Positions 22,782 to 24,322 of a DNA stretch of 24,322 nucleotides are shown here, piece after piece. The notes below the pieces were generated by a model. The model had not been told where the DNA came from, ran no database searches, and saw only the letters and a list, made by a program, of their open reading frames with translations. This DNA is from Anditalea sp035461405 (GTDB lineage Bacteria; Bacteroidota; Bacteroidia; Cytophagales; Cyclobacteriaceae): positions 1 to 24,322 of the forward strand of contig DATHVH010000041.1 in the NCBI GenBank assembly GCA_035461405.1, given 5' to 3'. Both the position numbers and the translations under genes were made by a program. Within the stretch, counting starts at the first letter, position 1. Every line of letters begins with the position of its first letter.

Positions 22782-24322
22782 ATGAATGCTGGATTTTCTA
22801 CGCTGGATTATGTAATATTTACAGTATATGGATTAATGATTATCTCCTTGGGCTTATGGGTATCCCGTTCTAAAAAAGGGGTTGAAAAGACCGCCCAAGA
22901 ATATTTTTTGGCCGACAAATCGCTAACATGGTGGGCAGTTGGAGCTTCTCTTATAGCAGCTAATATATCTGCTGAGCATTTTATAGGGACTTCCGGATCT
23001 GGCTATGCAATAGGTCTCGGCATAGCCGCCTACGAGTGGATAGCAGCCATCACGCTTATCATAGTGGCTAAGTTCTTTCTTCCTGTATTTATTAAGAATG
23101 GTATATATACCATGCCCCAGTTTCTCAGTCAGAGATTTAGCCAGGGTGTTAGTACCGCTTTTGCAGTGTTCTGGTTACTTGTATATGTATTTGTAAATCT
23201 TACTTCAGTAAGTTATCTAGGTGCTTTGGCACTAGAAAAAATTATGGGTGTACCCTTAATCTATGGCATTATAGGTTTACTACTATTCAGTGGGATATAT
23301 TCAGTATACGGCGGTCTAGAAGCAGTGGCCTGGACCGATGTGTTGCAAGTATTTGTGCTGATAGGAGGCGGATTGATTACAACTTACCTTGCCTTGGACG
23401 CTGTAGGACATGGAGATGGCGTATTTGCGGGATTGGAGGGTATATATATTAATGCTCGGGAACACTTTACCATGATAGTACCTCGGGGGGAAATAATGGT
23501 ACCTGATGGAACAGGAGGTTTAAAAGATGCTTTTCAAGATTTGCCTGGATTGGCAGTAATATTTGGCGCCATGTGGTTGACCAATATAGGATACTGGGGG
23601 TTTAATCAGTATATCATCCAAAAAGGCCTTGCTGCCAAAAGCATAGATGAAGCTAAAAAAGGGCTTATTTTCGCAGCCTTTCTTAAAATTTTAATTCCAC
23701 TTTTGGTAGTAATACCGGGTATAGCTGCTTATGTTTTGATAAACGAATATAGTCCTGAAGACCTGGCTGCAATGCTGAATGTACCGGTAGAACAAGTAGG
23801 TACCATAGACCGATCCGACGAAGCTTATCCTTGGCTTCTGAAAAATTTTGTACCCCAGGGCGTTCGAGGCTTGGCTTTTGCTGCATTAGCAGCTGCTATA
23901 GTTTCATCTCTTGCCTCAATGATCAACAGTACCTCCACTATATTCACTATGGACATATATAGAGTGTATTTTAATAAAAATGCTACCAATAAGCAACTGG
24001 TAAGATCTGGGAGAATAGTGGCCATAATAGCCCTATTAATTGCCATATATGTAGCACCTGCCCTTCAGACACTCGATCAGGTGTTTCAATATATCCAAGA
24101 ATATACAGGATATATCTACCCGGGAGTAGTGGCAGTATTCTGCATGGGACTATTTTGGAAGCACATCACTTCTAACGCAGCATTATGGACGGCTATTGCT
24201 ACCATACCTGCTGGTATAGTCTGTAAAGTATTGTATCCAGACATGCCTTTTCTCATTAGAATGGGATATGTTTTCATCGTACTTTGCTTTATAGCATCGG
24301 GAGTTAGTTTATATGAAAAAGG
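22782..24322 (+). CDS. Sodium/solute symporter (SSS family), probable L-arabinose transporter, cut by window edge
   Basis: An open frame from ATG 22782 to the right edge gives 513 codons, so the C-terminus is missing. It is a multi-spanning membrane protein of the LeuT-fold SSS family, related to the Vibrio galactose transporter vSGLT. It shows the opening TLDYVIFTVYGLMI, WWAVGASLIAANISAEHFIGTSG, YTMPQFLSQRF, YSVYGGLEAVAWTDVLQ, NQYIIQKGLAAK, and the sodium-site segment AAAIVSSLASMINSTSTIF with Ser375-Ser376. About a dozen hydrophobic helices are visible. It should import the free sugar across the inner membrane with Na+. Its place beside araR and the ara operon makes L-arabinose the likely substrate (inference). 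It follows araR by 123 nt behind a candidate operator. Confidence 0.9.
   Translation, partial: MNAGFSTLDYVIFTVYGLMIISLGLWVSRSKKGVEKTAQEYFLADKSLTWWAVGASLIAANISAEHFIGTSGSGYAIGLGIAAYEWIAAITLIIVAKFFLPVFIKNGIYTMPQFLSQRFSQGVSTAFAVFWLLVYVFVNLTSVSYLGALALEKIMGVPLIYGIIGLLLFSGIYSVYGGLEAVAWTDVLQVFVLIGGGLITTYLALDAVGHGDGVFAGLEGIYINAREHFTMIVPRGEIMVPDGTGGLKDAFQDLPGLAVIFGAMWLTNIGYWGFNQYIIQKGLAAKSIDEAKKGLIFAAFLKILIPLLVVIPGIAAYVLINEYSPEDLAAMLNVPVEQVGTIDRSDEAYPWLLKNFVPQGVRGLAFAALAAAIVSSLASMINSTSTIFTMDIYRVYFNKNATNKQLVRSGRIVAIIALLIAIYVAPALQTLDQVFQYIQEYTGYIYPGVVAVFCMGLFWKHITSNAALWTAIATIPAGIVCKVLYPDMPFLIRMGYVFIVLCFIASGVSLYEK

Noticed and set aside
1..24322. Phage, insertion sequence, CRISPR or toxin-antitoxin system
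   Set aside because: No transposase, integrase, terminal repeats, regular spaced repeats or paired small genes were seen. The locus has the content of an ordinary, compact PUL.

Overview
The window looks like an AT-rich Bacteroidota chromosome, most likely of the Cytophagales type. This rests on a SusC/SusD pair, several outer-membrane-type lipoproteins, TAnnTTTG-like promoter elements and few clear Shine-Dalgarno sequences. Its core is a polysaccharide utilisation locus (PUL) for arabinan or other arabinose-rich pectic glycans. No RNA gene, CRISPR array, insertion sequence or integrase was seen.

Layout. Positions 1-306 hold the start of an unrecognised membrane-anchored protein (minus strand, cut by the window edge). 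Positions 307-889 are a purine-rich intergenic stretch with degenerate GACCG-type repeats and one strong palindrome. Positions 890-2802 hold a plus-strand pair: an RsbQ-like alpha/beta hydrolase and, coupled through a TTGA overlap, a PAS histidine kinase. A strong bidirectional terminator (2925-2952) closes both this pair and the large operon facing it.

Positions 2985-21514 are one long minus-strand operon. Read in transcription order it runs: SusC-like TonB transporter, SusD-like lipoprotein, GH43 endo-arabinanase, GH51 arabinofuranosidase, GH43 lipoprotein, GH127/GH146 beta-L-arabinofuranosidase, GH97, a second GH51, araB, araD and a galM-like mutarotase lipoprotein. Gaps are short or genes overlap, except between susD and the first GH43 (about 146 nt with three hairpins) and before the GH127/146 gene (about 118 nt). 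Divergent from susC are araR (a Nudix-fold regulator with a degenerate, probably non-hydrolytic, Nudix box) and a sodium/solute symporter that runs off the right edge.

How it works together (inference from families). Surface and periplasmic GH43 enzymes cut the arabinan, and SusCD imports the oligosaccharides. Two GH51 enzymes, the GH127/146 enzyme and the GH97 enzyme would remove alpha-L-Araf, beta-L-Araf and possibly beta-L-Arap (or alpha-Gal) units. The mutarotase equilibrates the free sugar outside the cytoplasm and the symporter imports it. AraB and AraD carry the last two steps to D-xylulose-5-phosphate. The isomerase AraA is not in the window and probably lies beyond the symporter. A related AGTGTA-type dyad lies upstream of araR, the symporter and susC and is a candidate AraR operator.

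The items most worth following are the hydrolase/PAS-kinase pair (a possible small-molecule sensing module related to RsbQ-RsbP), the shared operator candidate, the hairpin cluster after susD, and the GH97 with retaining-type catalytic residues.
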